Positions 10,622-21,429 of a stretch of DNA of 64,000 bases are shown piece after piece. Every line of letters begins with the position of its first letter. Position 1 is the stretch's first letter. Below the pieces are notes generated by a model that saw nothing but the letters and a program-made list of their open reading frames with translations, had not been told where the DNA came from and ran no database searches. Location of the stretch: NCBI GenBank assembly GCA_951799405.1, contig OX637344.1:868001-932000 (forward strand). Direction: 5' to 3'. The DNA comes from Agapetus fuscipes (Eukaryota; Arthropoda; Insecta; Trichoptera; Glossosomatidae). Made by a program: the position numbers and the translations under genes.

Positions 10622-11028
10622 AGGGGTGGAAGTCTCGATGGCCGTTGGTTGATCTTACCGTACCTATTTAACAGGGGTGTGCGTTCCATACAGGCACATC
10701 TATGCAAATTTGTGCATTCAACCTTGAAGTTAAGATTAAAAATGAAAATTTTTAGTTCAATTAGTTATTGTTAGCAAGTAAATTAATATTATATGTGTTA
10801 TTTTCAATAATATTAGCTAAATATTGGTTATGAAATGTATTTGCCTCTACGCTATGCACGCGACTGCTATTTAAAGTTAGGACGGAATAAAACATGGCGG
10901 TGACTGAACAGCTGATCGTTGTTCTTTACAAAATGGCTCAACTGTTGATACACCTTCATGTTTGATTTCGCCTTATCTTCTAATAGATATGGTAAGTCCT
11001 ATCGACGGTCGTGGAGACTTCCACCCCT
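10622..11028. mobile_element. DNA transposon-like element with imperfect 45-bp terminal inverted repeats
   Basis: Left end AGGGGTGGAAGTCTCGATGG and right end GAGACTTCCACCCCT are inverted repeats, with similarity reaching about 45 bp (TCTTACCGTACCTATT against AATAGATATGGTAAG). There is no transposase frame, so it is non-autonomous. The interior ATGGCGGTGACTGAACAGC resembles the centre of the foldback elements at 38832 and 39351. I could not see a convincing target duplication. Confidence 0.65.
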
Positions 11029-11876
11029 AAAATATATAAATACCCCTTCAGTATATAAACTACATATCTACGTGTACGTGGTATCGTATGTAACGTTCTA
11101 GGGCTGTCAATGAAACAGATTTATATTGCGGGAGAGCCTTTACGTGTTCCGGCTAGGACGATAACACCCCTGTACGTACAGCCTCCATATCCGGGAGTTA
11201 TTCGCAGAGGGAGCTTTTAAAAGCTTGCTTTCAGTCAGCTGTTATTGGAGAACTTGCGAGCGAGTCAAAGGGGAAAAAAATCAAAGTATTAAAAAAAATG
11301 CCATATTTATTACACTTGATATCTCAGTAACTATGAGTCCGAGGACTCCAATATTTTTACCACTTATGGAACAGCTAATTATAATAATTTCTGCATCATT
11401 AACTCAAAAACGCAAAAAAGTGGACTTCCGTTGTTTATGCTCTAAGCCCTAAGGTACAGATTTATTTCACTTTAAGTACGTTCGACTTGCTTACGTCATT
11501 CAAGAGAACACTGTCACATAGAAATGAATTTTGCACTGTGCAAATACACAAACTCATTCTTTGTATACTTGAACTCCTCCAGATGATGCATTGCAGGCAG
11601 CGATCGTCAACTGGCGGTTTGCCAGACCACTGCAAACATTTTAATAATGTGCGGTGTTGGAGGAACGCTGAGGGAACGAATGGAAATAGTGGGAACTGAG
11701 AGAGTAGTGTTATGTGCCAGGGAAGACGAGAATAAGAAGAAACGTGAAGAGTGCAATTTTTTTTTATGGAAGAAAGCCAAGATGGAAGATGGGTGAGTAT
11801 GATAAATAATAGAAGAGAGAGAGAGAAGGATACTTACGTGAAAATGTAAGAAGGTGCAAGAATGTCAAGACGCTTC
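11029..11876. other. Unassigned sequence
   Basis: No family recognised. The 75-codon plus frame at 11225-11452 lacks features. AG-rich sequence precedes the SINE at 11877. Confidence 0.5.
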
Positions 11877-12185
11877 AGGTCGATAGCTCAGTTAGTAGAG
11901 TGCTTGCATTCCATGCCAAAAGCTCGGGTTCGAATCCCACCGAGGGTGTCAGAAATGATTTCCCGTTTCGGTGTTTATTTCAAACCCGAAATAAAATACC
12001 GGCTCGATTTACTCAATAAATGCGTACCAGCCATCTCGGGAGCTGGGAAACCCCCACTTCAACTGAAGTGGTTAGCTGAAGGCTGGCCCCCTTTCATGTA
12101 AAAATAAATAGGTTCACTTGCCACATGTTACCCCATCGGGGATAACGCGGCAAGATGTTAAACTTAGTCGCGTTTGCGTTGCGCA
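11877..12185 (+). mobile_element. S2 SINE, full length
   Basis: Intact head (GATAGCTCAGTTAGTAGAGT and GGTTCGAATCC), body with CCCGTTTCGGTGTTTATTTC, CACTTCAACTGAAGTGG and CGGGGATAACGCGGC, and the end AACTTAGTCGCGTTTGCGTT with repeated GCGTT units as tail. Confidence 0.9.
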
Positions 12186-12746
12186 GAATGCAAATATTTG
12201 CAAAGCTGCGTTAACACTGTACTTAGCAGTGGCGAAGGGTGCCATACAAGCCGCTTCCCATCGGCTTCCCTTTTTAAATGACGTAACAAAGTAGTTAAAC
12301 AATATAGGCACAAAATATAAATTACATTTAAAAAAAAAGAAACAATAAGAATTTTTTTTTTTCTATTGAAACCATGCAGTCTACTTTATTATCATTTTTG
12401 CTTCATTTTAAACGGGAAACCGATGAGAATCAGCTTGTATGATTCCCTTTGACACTGGTACATAGAAACAATATTTTACTGTACAATTTTTAAAGATATT
12501 TTCAAAATGATTTCATACATTTCAAGTGGCTAAGAAAGTGGTTTTGAAATACGAGTACACTCGGTAAATATTATTCAAGTTAGTTTCATTGCATGATGAA
12601 CGAAACGTTCACAAAACAAAAATAAACATCTTCTGAGACGAATAAACAAATATCGTCTTGAGTTGGGTCCGAGAAAAGTTACATCATTCAACTTGAATAT
12701 TAATAAATAATCTAAAACGTAAATATGTATGTATAAACAAAAATAC
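12186..12746. other. Unassigned sequence
   Basis: Homopolymer A and T runs around 12330-12360 and no recognised repeat. Confidence 0.45.
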
Positions 12747-12781
12747 ACTACGCAACGCAACTAAGCTGCATATACAGTAAA
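12747..12781 (-). mobile_element. S2 3'-end fragment
   Basis: CTACGCAACGCAACTAAGCT matches the S2 3' terminus. Only about 35 bp remain, a strongly 5'-truncated copy. Confidence 0.6.
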
Positions 12782-12883
12782 ATGTCTCCGAATGCCTGTA
12801 ACGTTGTGTTTGGTTGGTTAATAAAAATCGATACCTGAAAGGTTTAACTAAATAAGTTACATATATAAAGCTAACATAACTCT

Positions 12884-13207
12884 TGGACCGGTTCGTAGTC
12901 CTGTGGCAACACTTCGGACTCGTTAATGGAAGATTGTGGATTCGGATCCCGAGGGAGCACAATATATCCCATTTATATTTCCAAATATGCTCTTCGATGG
13001 GTTGAAAAAAAACATAAAACCTTTACCAAAGACTGGTCACTAAAAAGGTTCATCCAGTCTTACAGCACCTGGGTCTTGCTTGAGTATTGGCGCTTTGTAG
13101 CGACGACCAAGCTCGTACACTTCTGCGGCACTACAACAAGTGTCATAGACCCCTAGAGTCTCTAGAATCTAGGGAGTCTCCCGCACAGGATTTCTCAAGA
13201 AAAAAAG
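12884..13207 (+). mobile_element. S1 SINE, full length with tail B
   Basis: S1 head: GTTCGTAGTCCTGTGGC (A box degenerate) and ATTCGGATCCC (B-box region). Body: CTCTTCGATGGGTTGAAAA, CAAAGACTGGTCAC and GGGTCTTGCTTGAG. At CAAGCTCG the sequence leaves the usual tail A and enters tail B: TACACTTCTGCGGCACTAC, AGTGTCATAGACCCC, TCTCCCGCACAGGATTTC, then a poly-A-like run. It is the best reference for tail B here. Confidence 0.85.
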
Positions 13208-13330
13208 TACATGGGTTTCTCAGAATACAACTATTTACCTATTTTGTACGAGAGAAAACACTACTAAAGTGTGAAAATCCTGTATTTTAGAAGTTTTTCA
13301 TGAGCACTTCCATGTAATTAGTTCACTTAA
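13208..13330. repeat. Dispersed repeat I, copy 2
   Basis: ACATGGGTTTCTCAG, CCTATTTTGTACGAGAGAAA and CATGAGCACTTCCATGTAAT align with the copies at 8626 and 49975. It abuts the S1 tail directly. Confidence 0.6.
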
Positions 13331-14175
13331 GGGTGATTGAGAGGTCAGCGCGCCCAACTTTGATGACCGAAATAACCCATATTTTGAATGGTAAGGTAGT
13401 ATTTTTTCTCCAGTTTAAATTAACACATAAAATTAGGTATTTTTTTCCATAAAATACCAATTCAAAATAATTTTATTTACGGAGATACCTTAAATGGAGA
13501 TTTCCACTGTTCTTATGAATAAATCCTAACTTTTTTTTATTTCAAAACATTCATTTTGATTAGTTTTATTTTTTCTAGATGAAAATTATTTTTTTAAACT
13601 TTTCATTGATTTTTTATAATTATTTAAAAAGTACCCAAATTTTGCATACGATCGTGTAGCTAAAATTGCATTATAATGGTATATTTTCTTTTTAGGATTT
13701 GAAGTAATATTTTTTATGTTTGTAATGCAATACTTGTTTTATTTTTTCTCCTCCAAGTAATATTTAATAATGGAAAAAGAAAGAGTTCCATACACAATTT
13801 TGACTGATTTCAGCGCCATGCGGCCGCTCCGGGAACCTTAGAAAATAATAATTATTCGCGGAGCATTGGCAAAACAAAATTTATTTCGCTGGCTTTACAA
13901 AGTTCATATTCAAGAAAATAAAACTTAACGTTGTTACTCGAATAAATCGTTTTGTCAAAATACATCAAAATTATAACGCAAACTTAAAGCGCTGTATAAG
14001 ACCTAATAGGTTTTTTGTTTACGTTATGATTGAGTTAAAACGTAAAATGTCATACTACATATGTGAAAAGACATAGCGACATTGACATAATAATATATAA
14101 CTCTAATATACCTATAACTCTGCTAACACAGGAGTTCTCGTGTTTTAAACGTAAAACATTGTTCATTTTATTATA
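13331..14175. other. Unassigned sequence
   Basis: Strongly T-rich in the first half. No gene or recognised repeat. Confidence 0.5.
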
Positions 14176-14285
14176 ATATATAGAAATTGAGACGCTCGTG
14201 AGAGGTGCTGCTTTATTCTTGATACATTATGTGTATGCGCCGCGGCTCAGTTAAAACGTTGACTTTCATACTTGGAGTTTAACTT
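14176..14285 (+). repeat. Family L, divergent copy
   Basis: TTGAGACGCTCGTGAGAGGT, GCTGCTTTATTCTTGATAC and CATACTTGGAG keep the order of L landmarks. Confidence 0.45.
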
Positions 14286-14446
14286 TCACGTGTTCGCGTA
14301 GCTTTGAAACCAAATAATAATACTATTATTATTACTCTATTGGGTGTATGGGAGCTTCCAAATTATTATAGAAATCGAAAACCTTTTTTGGAAATTGTAA
14401 ATTATCTAGATGTTTATTTTTAAATGTAATTTGTTGTGTATATTCA

Positions 14447-14577
14447 TTGACTTATAGGTTGATTTGCGGCTGACCACCCATGTTGTAGAAAATGGTTCTG
14501 CGTGTAAAACGTGTTGTGAGAATGCATCTAATGTGAATCCCCAATGTTGCATATCTTTACAACTTAGATTAGATTAG
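14447..14577 (+). mobile_element. S3 repeat with large internal deletion
   Basis: TTGACTTATAGGTTGATTTG at the left, then a jump from AAATGGTTC to GCGTGTAAAACG, ending ACAACTTAGATTAGATTA. About 120 bp of the middle is missing. Confidence 0.75.
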
Positions 14578-14599
14578 AATGTTATTAATTACACGCATA

Positions 14600-14849
14600 C
14601 CTTGACTTATAGGTTGGTATGGCGCTGACCACACATACTGTAAAAAATAGTTCAGTTGCTCAATGTCACCCCTGTTCCAGGGAAGGTCGGCAAAAGTTGC
14701 AGGGCTTATGTTCATTTGAGGTTTTAATTTTTAATTACTAGTACACACTCAGCATTTGTATGTGCGAACTTACAAGTGTCTGTTTGTGGGCATGCATTTG
14801 ATATGTGTTTTGAATGTTAATATATCTTTGCACTATAGATTGCAGATTA
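14600..14849 (+). mobile_element. S3 repeat, full length
   Basis: CCTTGACTTATAGGTTGGTA at the left and TCTTTGCACTATAGATTGC at the right. It follows another S3 by only 22 bp in the same orientation. Confidence 0.8.
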
Positions 14850-14904
14850 TTATTGAACTTTCGTACTTTTTTACTGTATTTGAAGAAATTTGAAAGACAT
14901 TGAA

Positions 14905-15141
14905 TATATAAATGAATATAAGCCCTACAACTTTAGCCGACCTTTCCTGACACAGGGGTGACATTGGCAAAGTGAACCGGCAAAGTTTTGCGCTTGATAA
15001 CCACAATCTATAATCTAAGTTGAAAAGGTATGTTAACATTTAAGATTCATATAAAGTGCATTCTCACAAGCACACACTTGTAAAATCGCATTAACAAATG
15101 CTGCATGTGTATTTACAAATTGAAACCAAAACCTAAAATCA
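14905..15141 (-). mobile_element. S3 pieces, minus, rearranged
   Basis: Two minus-strand S3 segments in swapped order: the middle (CCTGACACAGGGGTGACATT) at 14910-14980, and the 3' half with tail AATCTATAATCTAAGTTG at 15005-15141. Either two truncated insertions or one rearranged copy. Confidence 0.65.
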
Positions 15142-15344
15142 ACCAATCTATCAATCGAGGATCTGGTATATTTAGTATTTACTGGTTATATATATATACA
15201 TACATATATATATTTTTTTTAATTAAAAAAAAAAATTGTGAAGAGGAATGCAATTCACCAACCTATTCTGCCTGGCCAGAAACAGGTATTAATATCATCA
15301 TTTAATAATTCATTATTGTTTATTATTAATGAATGATTAAATAA

Positions 15345-15430
15345 TAATTACCCAATAGCATCTGTTGAACCAGGGTCAAAGTTAAAGTCAAGTGACCCAA
15401 GCGGGGATCGAACCAACGTTGTTCCATTCG
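15345..15430 (-). repeat. tRNA-like dispersed repeat, copy 1
   Basis: CCCAATAGCATCTGTTGAAC, CAGGGTCAAAG and GCGGGGATCGAACC recur at 20405-20480. On minus, GGTTCGATCCCCGC matches a B box, suggesting another tRNA-derived element too fragmentary to define. Confidence 0.45.
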
Positions 15431-15502
15431 AAACACGCTAGAAAGATCAGCCCTCTTGGCCCCCGCGGCTATAACCCCGACAAAGGATAAATTACAAGGA
15501 TA

Positions 15503-15592
15503 AATGGTATATTTTGTGTGCTCCGCTAGCATTCGAATCCACAACCTTCCATTCAGAGTCCGAAGTGTTACTACTGCACTACGGACTGATAA
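15503..15592 (-). mobile_element. S1 head-only fragment
   Basis: AAATGGTATATTTTGTGTGC, CATTCGAATCCACAACC (B box) and GTAGTGCAGTAGTAAC. It ends where the S1 body would begin. Confidence 0.7.
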
Positions 15593-15714
15593 GATATAAA
15601 AGAAGATAAAAAGTGATAAATAAAATGAAAATATTTTTATGGCCAAACTTTATTAATACACTGGTTTGCTATCGCTAGGACCTACACTTTGAAAATATAA
15701 AAAAAATACGTATA

Positions 15715-15860
15715 TATACAAAAGATCCGCATCGCACCCTTAATCGTAAAGAGCAATAACTCCGAAATTGGGAAAATCGATTTTGATGTAGAAACGCCAT
15801 AAAAATGTGAAAAGAAAAGCTGGAATGTGACAGTCGTTCAATTTGGACGAATATGAATAG
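15715..15860 (+). repeat. Dispersed repeat E, copy 1
   Basis: CGTAAAGAGCAATAACTCCG, AATTGGGAAAATCGA and CGTTCAATTTGGACGAA align with 50821-50949 and 51232-51361. All three stop matching right after GGACGAA. Confidence 0.65.
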
Positions 15861-15873
15861 GTACATTAACAAG

Positions 15874-16153
15874 AATAAATAATATTAGGATGATTTATTT
15901 GGTAAGCGTTGTTTTTGTGTGTATTACACCTCAAGAGCCCCCTGCGAGCTTGGTCGTCGCTGTAGAAAGCGCCAATTCTCAAGCAAGACCCAGTTGTTGT
16001 AAAATTGGTCTTTGGTAAAGGCTTATGAATTTTTCAACCCAGCGAAGAGTAAATTTGGAAATATAAATGTTATATTTTTGTGCTCCGCCGGGATCCGAAT
16101 CCACAACCTTCCATTTACGAGTCCGAAGTGTTGCCACTGGACTACGGACCGGT
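15874..16153 (-). mobile_element. S1 SINE with tail A, nearly full
   Basis: On plus it begins with the tail A complement (AATATTAGGATGATTTATTT, then TACACCTCAAGAGCC), then GAGCTTGGTCGTCGCTG, CAACCCAGCGAAGAG, GCTCCGCCGGGATCCGAATC and GGACTACGGACCGG. An internal deletion removes part of the CTGGATGGACC region. Confidence 0.85.
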
Positions 16154-16971
16154 CCAAGAAATGCCAACAACACGCGGTGTACCTAGCGGGCACCCATCCA
16201 AATAGCATCCGCGCCCAATGTAGCTTAACTTCGGTGATCTGTAAAGAACTTTAATCTGAGTTTATTACTAAAAGTTAAGTAAATTCAAGTGATGGTAATT
16301 GCTATACAAAATTAAAGGTTGAAATCTACTTTTAGATTCATTTTTTATATTTTGAGAAAAAAAGGCCATTTTACCGGTTTTTTGTACATTAGTGCAACAA
16401 GTCAAACATGCAAAACATCAAACGTAATTTCCCATCATTCTTATTTTTGGACTTATTGTTCTTTAATTAGAAGCGTGCGATATATGAAAAAAAATATCCA
16501 CATAATATATTGTGTGAGATAGACGAAACAGTACTTTGGCATGCCTTTGTTAAAACGACAAAACATGCTCTGGGCACACGTTCCTCGTGTCGATTCAAAA
16601 TGCAAAAAAAGTTAAATAATTCTAACATAGAATAATACTTGTGTCAAATCATTTCTTTTTGCAATTTTTGATGCATAACTTACTATATGAGCCATGCGGT
16701 CGTAAATACTCAACAATAGCGTTTAAACACAAGTTTATAAAAACTAAAACGCTCGCTAAGAGTGTCAAGATAATTTACATTATTTTTTTATGAAACGTAA
16801 TGCTTGAGTAAGAACATTAAGTTATATACTTCAGCAACGACATCTGGCCATGATCAGTCAAAGTTATTTGACATAAAATTACGATTTTAGTTTCATAAAA
16901 CTTATTAAAGAGGTTCTTTAGTCCCGATATTAATAATCTTCTTAAGCTCTCGTATAACCTTAATATGAGAA
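16154..16971. other. Mostly unassigned, with traces of repeats E and L
   Basis: AACGTAATTTCCCATCATTC and GTTCTTTAATTAGAAGCGTG near 16417-16475 resemble the inverted E copy at 51415-51490. AAACTAAAACGCTCGCTAAG at 16740 starts a decayed L unit. Nothing else recognised. Confidence 0.45.
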
Positions 16972-17055
16972 GTTACACCCAATAAAACGTTGTATCCACA
17001 ATTTCTCAAATCAGTGAATCAGCACTTATTCAGTTTTACCGTTAAGGTGGTCATA
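16972..17055. repeat. Dispersed repeat J, copy 2
   Basis: ATTTCTCAAATCAGTGAATC and CAGCACTTATTCAGTTTTAC match 8998-9090. Confidence 0.55.
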
Positions 17056-17420
17056 CCTACAATAAATTTAAAAAGTTGAAAATTGCACGATAGAAGAAAA
17101 AGTATCGTGTAAACTATGCATTATTTTAAAAATATAAATTTAATGTTGATTATTACAAAATAATAATTTGTTTACAACTTTCAAAGACGTTCATTAAAAG
17201 ATAACTGAATAATTAAAAGATAATGGAATAATTAAACGTTCATAATTAACAGAACTGGTATCTTATCAGCTATGGCTTATTTAATGAACTATGACGCATC
17301 TCCAGAATTCTCAAAAAAAGAAAACACAATTTTGATAAGCATTATTGTTCAATTTGTTATTTGTTTAATTGTTCAGTGTTTGTTTGTTTTATGTACTTAT
17401 ATGTAATTATTTTTTTGTAT

Positions 17421-17570
17421 TCCTTGACTTATAGGTTGGTATGAGGCTGAACACCTGTACTGTACAAAATGGTTCACTTTGCCAACGTCACCCCTGTTTC
17501 AGGGAAGGTCAGCAAGACTCATTTAAGATTGGGTTTTTATATTGTGGGTCCACATGCGGCATGTGTAAGT
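17421..17570 (+). mobile_element. S3 repeat, 3' end lost
   Basis: Starts TTCCTTGACTTATAGGTTGG and breaks at ACATGCGGCATGTGTAAG, where a T-rich sequence begins. Confidence 0.75.
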
Positions 17571-17755
17571 GTTTTTTTAAACGTTTTCTCGCGTAGAAAA
17601 TGAGAAAAATGTGTTTTTCTAAGACATCCATGTTAGCTTTATAGTATATAGTATAGTTATTTGAAACAAATATAAGTATTATAGTTTAGAATAAGTTTAG
17701 TTTAGAAATAAGTATTAAAGATTTGAAATTATGATTACGGTCGTTAGACATTTTT

Positions 17756-18093
17756 TGGAATGAAAAAAACGGATGTTACTGACCGTGTGTAAAGAGGCGA
17801 ACGATTTTCTCTATGTTTCGTCGGAGGCATATCCGACGTCTTCAGGAGACGTGTATTTTCTACAAGGAAGAAACACGAACTGTTGAATTATTGTTGTTTG
17901 CTCGAGGTCGAAGGTTGTAGGTACATTTATTGACCTTCGATGATGCTTCCATAGATGTCGCAATAGCTCCACTTGTACAGAAGGATGATATTATGTCCTC
18001 CTGAAGACGTCGGATATGACATATCCGAAGAAACGTAGAGAAAATCTTTATTTTCTTTACACACGGTCAGTAACATCCGTTTTTTTCATTCCA
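17756..18093. mobile_element. Foldback MITE with arms over 90 bp
   Basis: Left arm TGGAATGAAAAAAACGGATG (then TTACTGACCGTGTGTAAAG) and right arm CTTTACACACGGTCAGTAAC (then ATCCGTTTTTTTCATTCCA) are inverted repeats. The pairing continues through TCTCTATGTTTCGTCGG and GACGTCTTCAGGAG. The right arm contains a further small hairpin, CGGATATGACATATCCG. No open frame. Confidence 0.8.
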
Positions 18094-18527
18094 AGAAATA
18101 AGTATTGTTTATTGAATCATAGATGGAAAAATTAGACCGTAAGAGACAGGCGTCTCGTGTTATCTTACACAAATATTTACCAGGTAAACATGAGCGTTAT
18201 CTAATAAGCGTGTTATCTACAATAGTGCTGTAATCCTGTTCCTAAGTAAAGAATGTCTCTAAGATACGAGATAACTTTTTAATTTCAAAACAGAGCACAG
18301 ATAAGATAACGCTCATATTTGCACAGAATGTTAAATATTTACTCAAATACAGGTGGATTTCGTTTTTGATAATTTAATGATTTTAAGATGGCTCCATTAT
18401 TCTGTAAACTAAGCGTCGATTTACATGAGTGTTACTTTTTTGTTGTTAGATATGACAAATAAAGTATTTTAATTGTTGGCCATGTAATAAAGATTCAAAA
18501 TAAATTTCCTAATGACAAAACTTTACT
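18094..18527. other. Unassigned sequence
   Basis: No recognised repeat. Dispersed words ATCTTACAC, GATAACGCTCAT and AGATAACTT do not form an ordered array. Confidence 0.45.
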
Positions 18528-18570
18528 ATCTATCATCTAAGTTGCAAAGATATAGGTATTTACTTAAAAT
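18528..18570 (-). mobile_element. S3 3'-end fragment
   Basis: TATCATCTAAGTTGCAAAGA matches the S3 terminus. It breaks after about 40 bp. Confidence 0.5.
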
Positions 18571-18591
18571 TCTAATATTCTTACATTTACA

Positions 18592-18873
18592 ATAATAATA
18601 AATAAAGAAAAAAAATTGAGTGAATCACACCTCAAGAGCCCTCTGCGAGCTTGGTCATCGCTATAGAAAGCGCCAATTCTCAAGCAAGACCCATTTGCTG
18701 TACGGTGGGATAGACCTTTAGTGAGAGGTCTTTAGTAAAGGTATATGAATTTTTCAACCCAGCAAAGAGCATATTCGAAAATGTGAATGGAGTATTTTTT
18801 GTGCTCCGCCGGAATTCGAACCCACGACCTTCCATTTACGAGTCCGATGCGCTAACCACTAGACTGCGGACCG
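18592..18873 (-). mobile_element. S1 SINE with tail A
   Basis: AATAATAAATAAAG then GAATCACACCTCAAGAGCC, GCGAGCTTGGTCATCGC, CAACCCAGCAAAGAGC, GCCGGAATTCGAACCC and CTAACCACTAGACTGCGG (A box, perfect). The middle has a local duplication, GACCTTTAGTGAGAGGTCTT. Confidence 0.85.
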
Positions 18874-19029
18874 TTAAAATTATAATACATCCATTTACTA
18901 TACATTCTAGTCAGTGACGAATAGGCCCACTTTTTTACAAGAAATACAAACCAAAAAGGACAACATAAATCACTCAAGGGAGATGGAATACACGTTAGTC
19001 ATCTTGGTATGGGTTCCATGTTCCATGAT

Positions 19030-19620
19030 AGATAGACACAATGACAAAACGACAAACGACAGTAAATCACATGATTAAACATCACTGTGACAAACCATCA
19101 CAGGAAAGCACATCTCACTGACAAAACATCACATTACAAAACATCACATTTCCTTGACTTATGGTTTGGTATGTGGCTGACCACCCGCTGTAGAAAATGG
19201 TTCACTTTGCCAATGTCACCCCTGTTTCAGGGAAGGTCAGCAGGAGTTGCAGGGTGTATGTTCATTTGACATTCGGGTTTTTATATTGTAGGAATACATG
19301 CGGCATGTTTAAGCGCGAATTTAAACATGTCTGTTTTGTGAAAATGCATATAATGTGAATCTCTAATGTTACTTATATCTTACAACTTAGATTAGATTAG
19401 ACATAATTAAAACAGAACTTACTATAAACGACACATGGACAAAACACCACAATATGACAAGACATATCACATAACAGAAAACACCATCAACGGCATGACA
19501 AAAAAGAGAGACATGAGAAAATGGAACTCATGCATTGTGTCAATGTTATGTATTTTCTGTGTTGTTTTGTCATAGCGATGTTTTGTCATGTGATTTACTG
19601 CCGTTCTAACCTGTTACCCT
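19030..19620. mobile_element. Foldback-like element M, copy with S3 inside
   Basis: Left arm 19030-19165 has repeats of GACAAAACATCACA type (ACAATGACAAAACGAC, GACAAAACATCACATTAC). The right arm 19560-19620 has the inverse (TTTTGTCATAGCGATG, GATTTACTGCCGTTCTAAC). AGTAAATCACATGA on the left pairs with TCATGTGATTTACT on the right. More forward units lie at 19425-19510. An S3 copy occupies 19151-19402. No transposase frame. Confidence 0.6.
19151..19402 (+). mobile_element. S3 repeat inside a foldback arm
   Basis: TTCCTTGACTTATGGTTTGG to ACAACTTAGATTAGATTAGA, almost full length, ATTAG-tail subgroup. It was inserted after the foldback element, since the repeat units resume on its far side. Confidence 0.75.
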
Positions 19621-19666
19621 TGGTATGCCACGTATAAAACTTCACGTTTAAACTCAAAATTAAACA

Positions 19667-19770
19667 AAATGGAAACTAAAACAGCGTCTCTAGTGAGGGT
19701 TTTAGTTTGGCATACATTTTAGTAAAAAACTTTTCGATTATTTTTTATATGTAAAGGTTTACTTGGGGAT
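19667..19770 (+). repeat. Family L copy
   Basis: GGAAACTAAAACAGCGTCTC, TAGTGAGGGTTTTAG and distal AGGTTTACTTGGGGATAC. Confidence 0.5.
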
Positions 19771-20220
19771 ACAAAACGAAGGGAATGTGAGCGACACAAT
19801 GGCTTGTTATGTTATGTGATTTTTAAGGAGATGGAATAAAAAGATGCTGTGGGAGATATCAATCAAAGCGAAGCCTAGGACGTAACACGGTGGGCAAGCG
19901 TTATAATATATCTAGCAGGCTGACCGTGCTGCGAACGATTTGATTTCTAGCCCCTGCGGGTGGTAAATGTGTATTCTCGGTATTGCCAGAAATTTATATA
20001 TTTAGATGATTTAGTAATTAGGTATGATAATGTAAAATAAACTGTGTTTGGGAATGATAAAAAAGAACATGAAAAAATAATGTTACTAATATTGAAAATG
20101 TTAGGCGGCGCTTTTTAATTCTAAAATAAAGATTTGAGCATTCAATTAAGTAGCTGTACTTATTTACTTAGTAAAAACTCTAGCAACTGATTTATGAACT
20201 GGTTAATAAAATTAATCGTC
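19771..20220. other. Unassigned sequence
   Basis: No recognised feature. Confidence 0.45.
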
Positions 20221-20403
20221 TTGTTTCAGGGAAGGTCGGTAAGAGTTGCAGGGCTTATGTTCATTTGCGATTGGGTTTTTATATTGTAGGTCCACATGCG
20301 GCATGTGTTAGCGCGAACTTATACGGGTCTGCTTGTGAGAATGCACATAATGTGAATGTGAATCCCCAAATGTTACATTTTTTTGCAACCTAGATTAGAT
20401 TAG
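20221..20403 (+). mobile_element. S3 repeat, 5'-truncated
   Basis: Begins within GTTTCAGGGAAGGTCGG, missing about 65 bp of the start, and ends CTAGATTAGATTAGA. Confidence 0.75.
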
Positions 20404-20404
20404 A

Positions 20405-20480
20405 CCCAATGACATCTGTTTAACCAGGGTCAAGATTATTGTCGATAGGTCACAGCGCAGGCGGGGCTTGATTTGTTGCG
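20405..20480 (-). repeat. tRNA-like dispersed repeat, copy 2
   Basis: CCCAATGACATCTGTTTAAC and CAGGGTCAAG match 15345-15430. Confidence 0.45.
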
Positions 20481-20578
20481 GCATTTGTTAGCGCGAGCTT
20501 ATAAGTGTCTTAATGTAAGAATGCGTATAATATGAATCTCAAATTATATACATCTTTGCAACTTAGATTTAGATCAGT
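20481..20578 (+). mobile_element. S3 3' third
   Basis: GCATTTGTTAGCGCGAGCTT to TTGCAACTTAGATTTAGATC. A second truncated S3 right after the one ending at 20403. Confidence 0.65.
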
Positions 20579-21429
20579 CAGTGAGCAAGTCAATCTATCA
20601 GTCCTTACGCTACAGTCAAACTAAACATTAGCAAGGCTTACAGATGAAAAGTGAAAAAAGAAAGAATAGTTAAAATTATATAATAACGAAAATGGACTTT
20701 TTTTCTACTGATTTTTTTCACTTATTTCTTTTTTTATCGAGATAATAGAACTATGACATTAAACCTAAATAAACCGTCTTCTGTTGAAAAAATCATGAAT
20801 AATTAATTCATACATATTTTACTATCCTTAGTCCAAGTTAAAAGCTGAAGTAAAAATACACTTTTAAAAATGTCTTGATAACACAATAACAAGCCTTTTT
20901 ACCAGCCCATGGTACATTTCACATTCCTCAGTGACTGACTCATACCACAGCATAAGGTGTAAGATATCTCCTATTGAAATATGACACCCCATTCCCCAGG
21001 TTATTATTCACGAAGAAAACTTACAAATGGAATTGAAAGAAGACCCGGCGATAATGGCCGAAGGGTTCAATATTGTGTTGATGATGTATTCACGGAATAA
21101 AATGGAATCCACTGAATGGTCATTTGTAACGAAAAATAACGCATTTTTTTATATATAATGCGTGTCTAATGTGTCTTCGAGTCTTGATAGATAAAAGCAT
21201 TTTATCTCTATATAAAAACATGTGTTCAAAAATCAAGTTGATGTGAAGCTATCCACCTTTGATTTTTTAATTATTTATTTATTAATACATCGGAAAATCT
21301 AGGATCATAATATGTATCAACAAGATTGGAACACCGCTGATGTAACCTAACGTAGTCACGGGTGAAACGTTTTTGAAACAAACTCTCTCCAATATCAACC
21401 CGAATACAAACATGATTATTAATTCATTA
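20579..21429. other. Unassigned sequence
   Basis: No recognised gene or repeat. Confidence 0.5.

Noticed and set aside
17995..18040. Active hammerhead ribozyme
   Set aside because: CTGAAGA and GAAAC flank a hairpin, but an extra unpaired base next to the hairpin and no convincing stems I and III make it unlikely.
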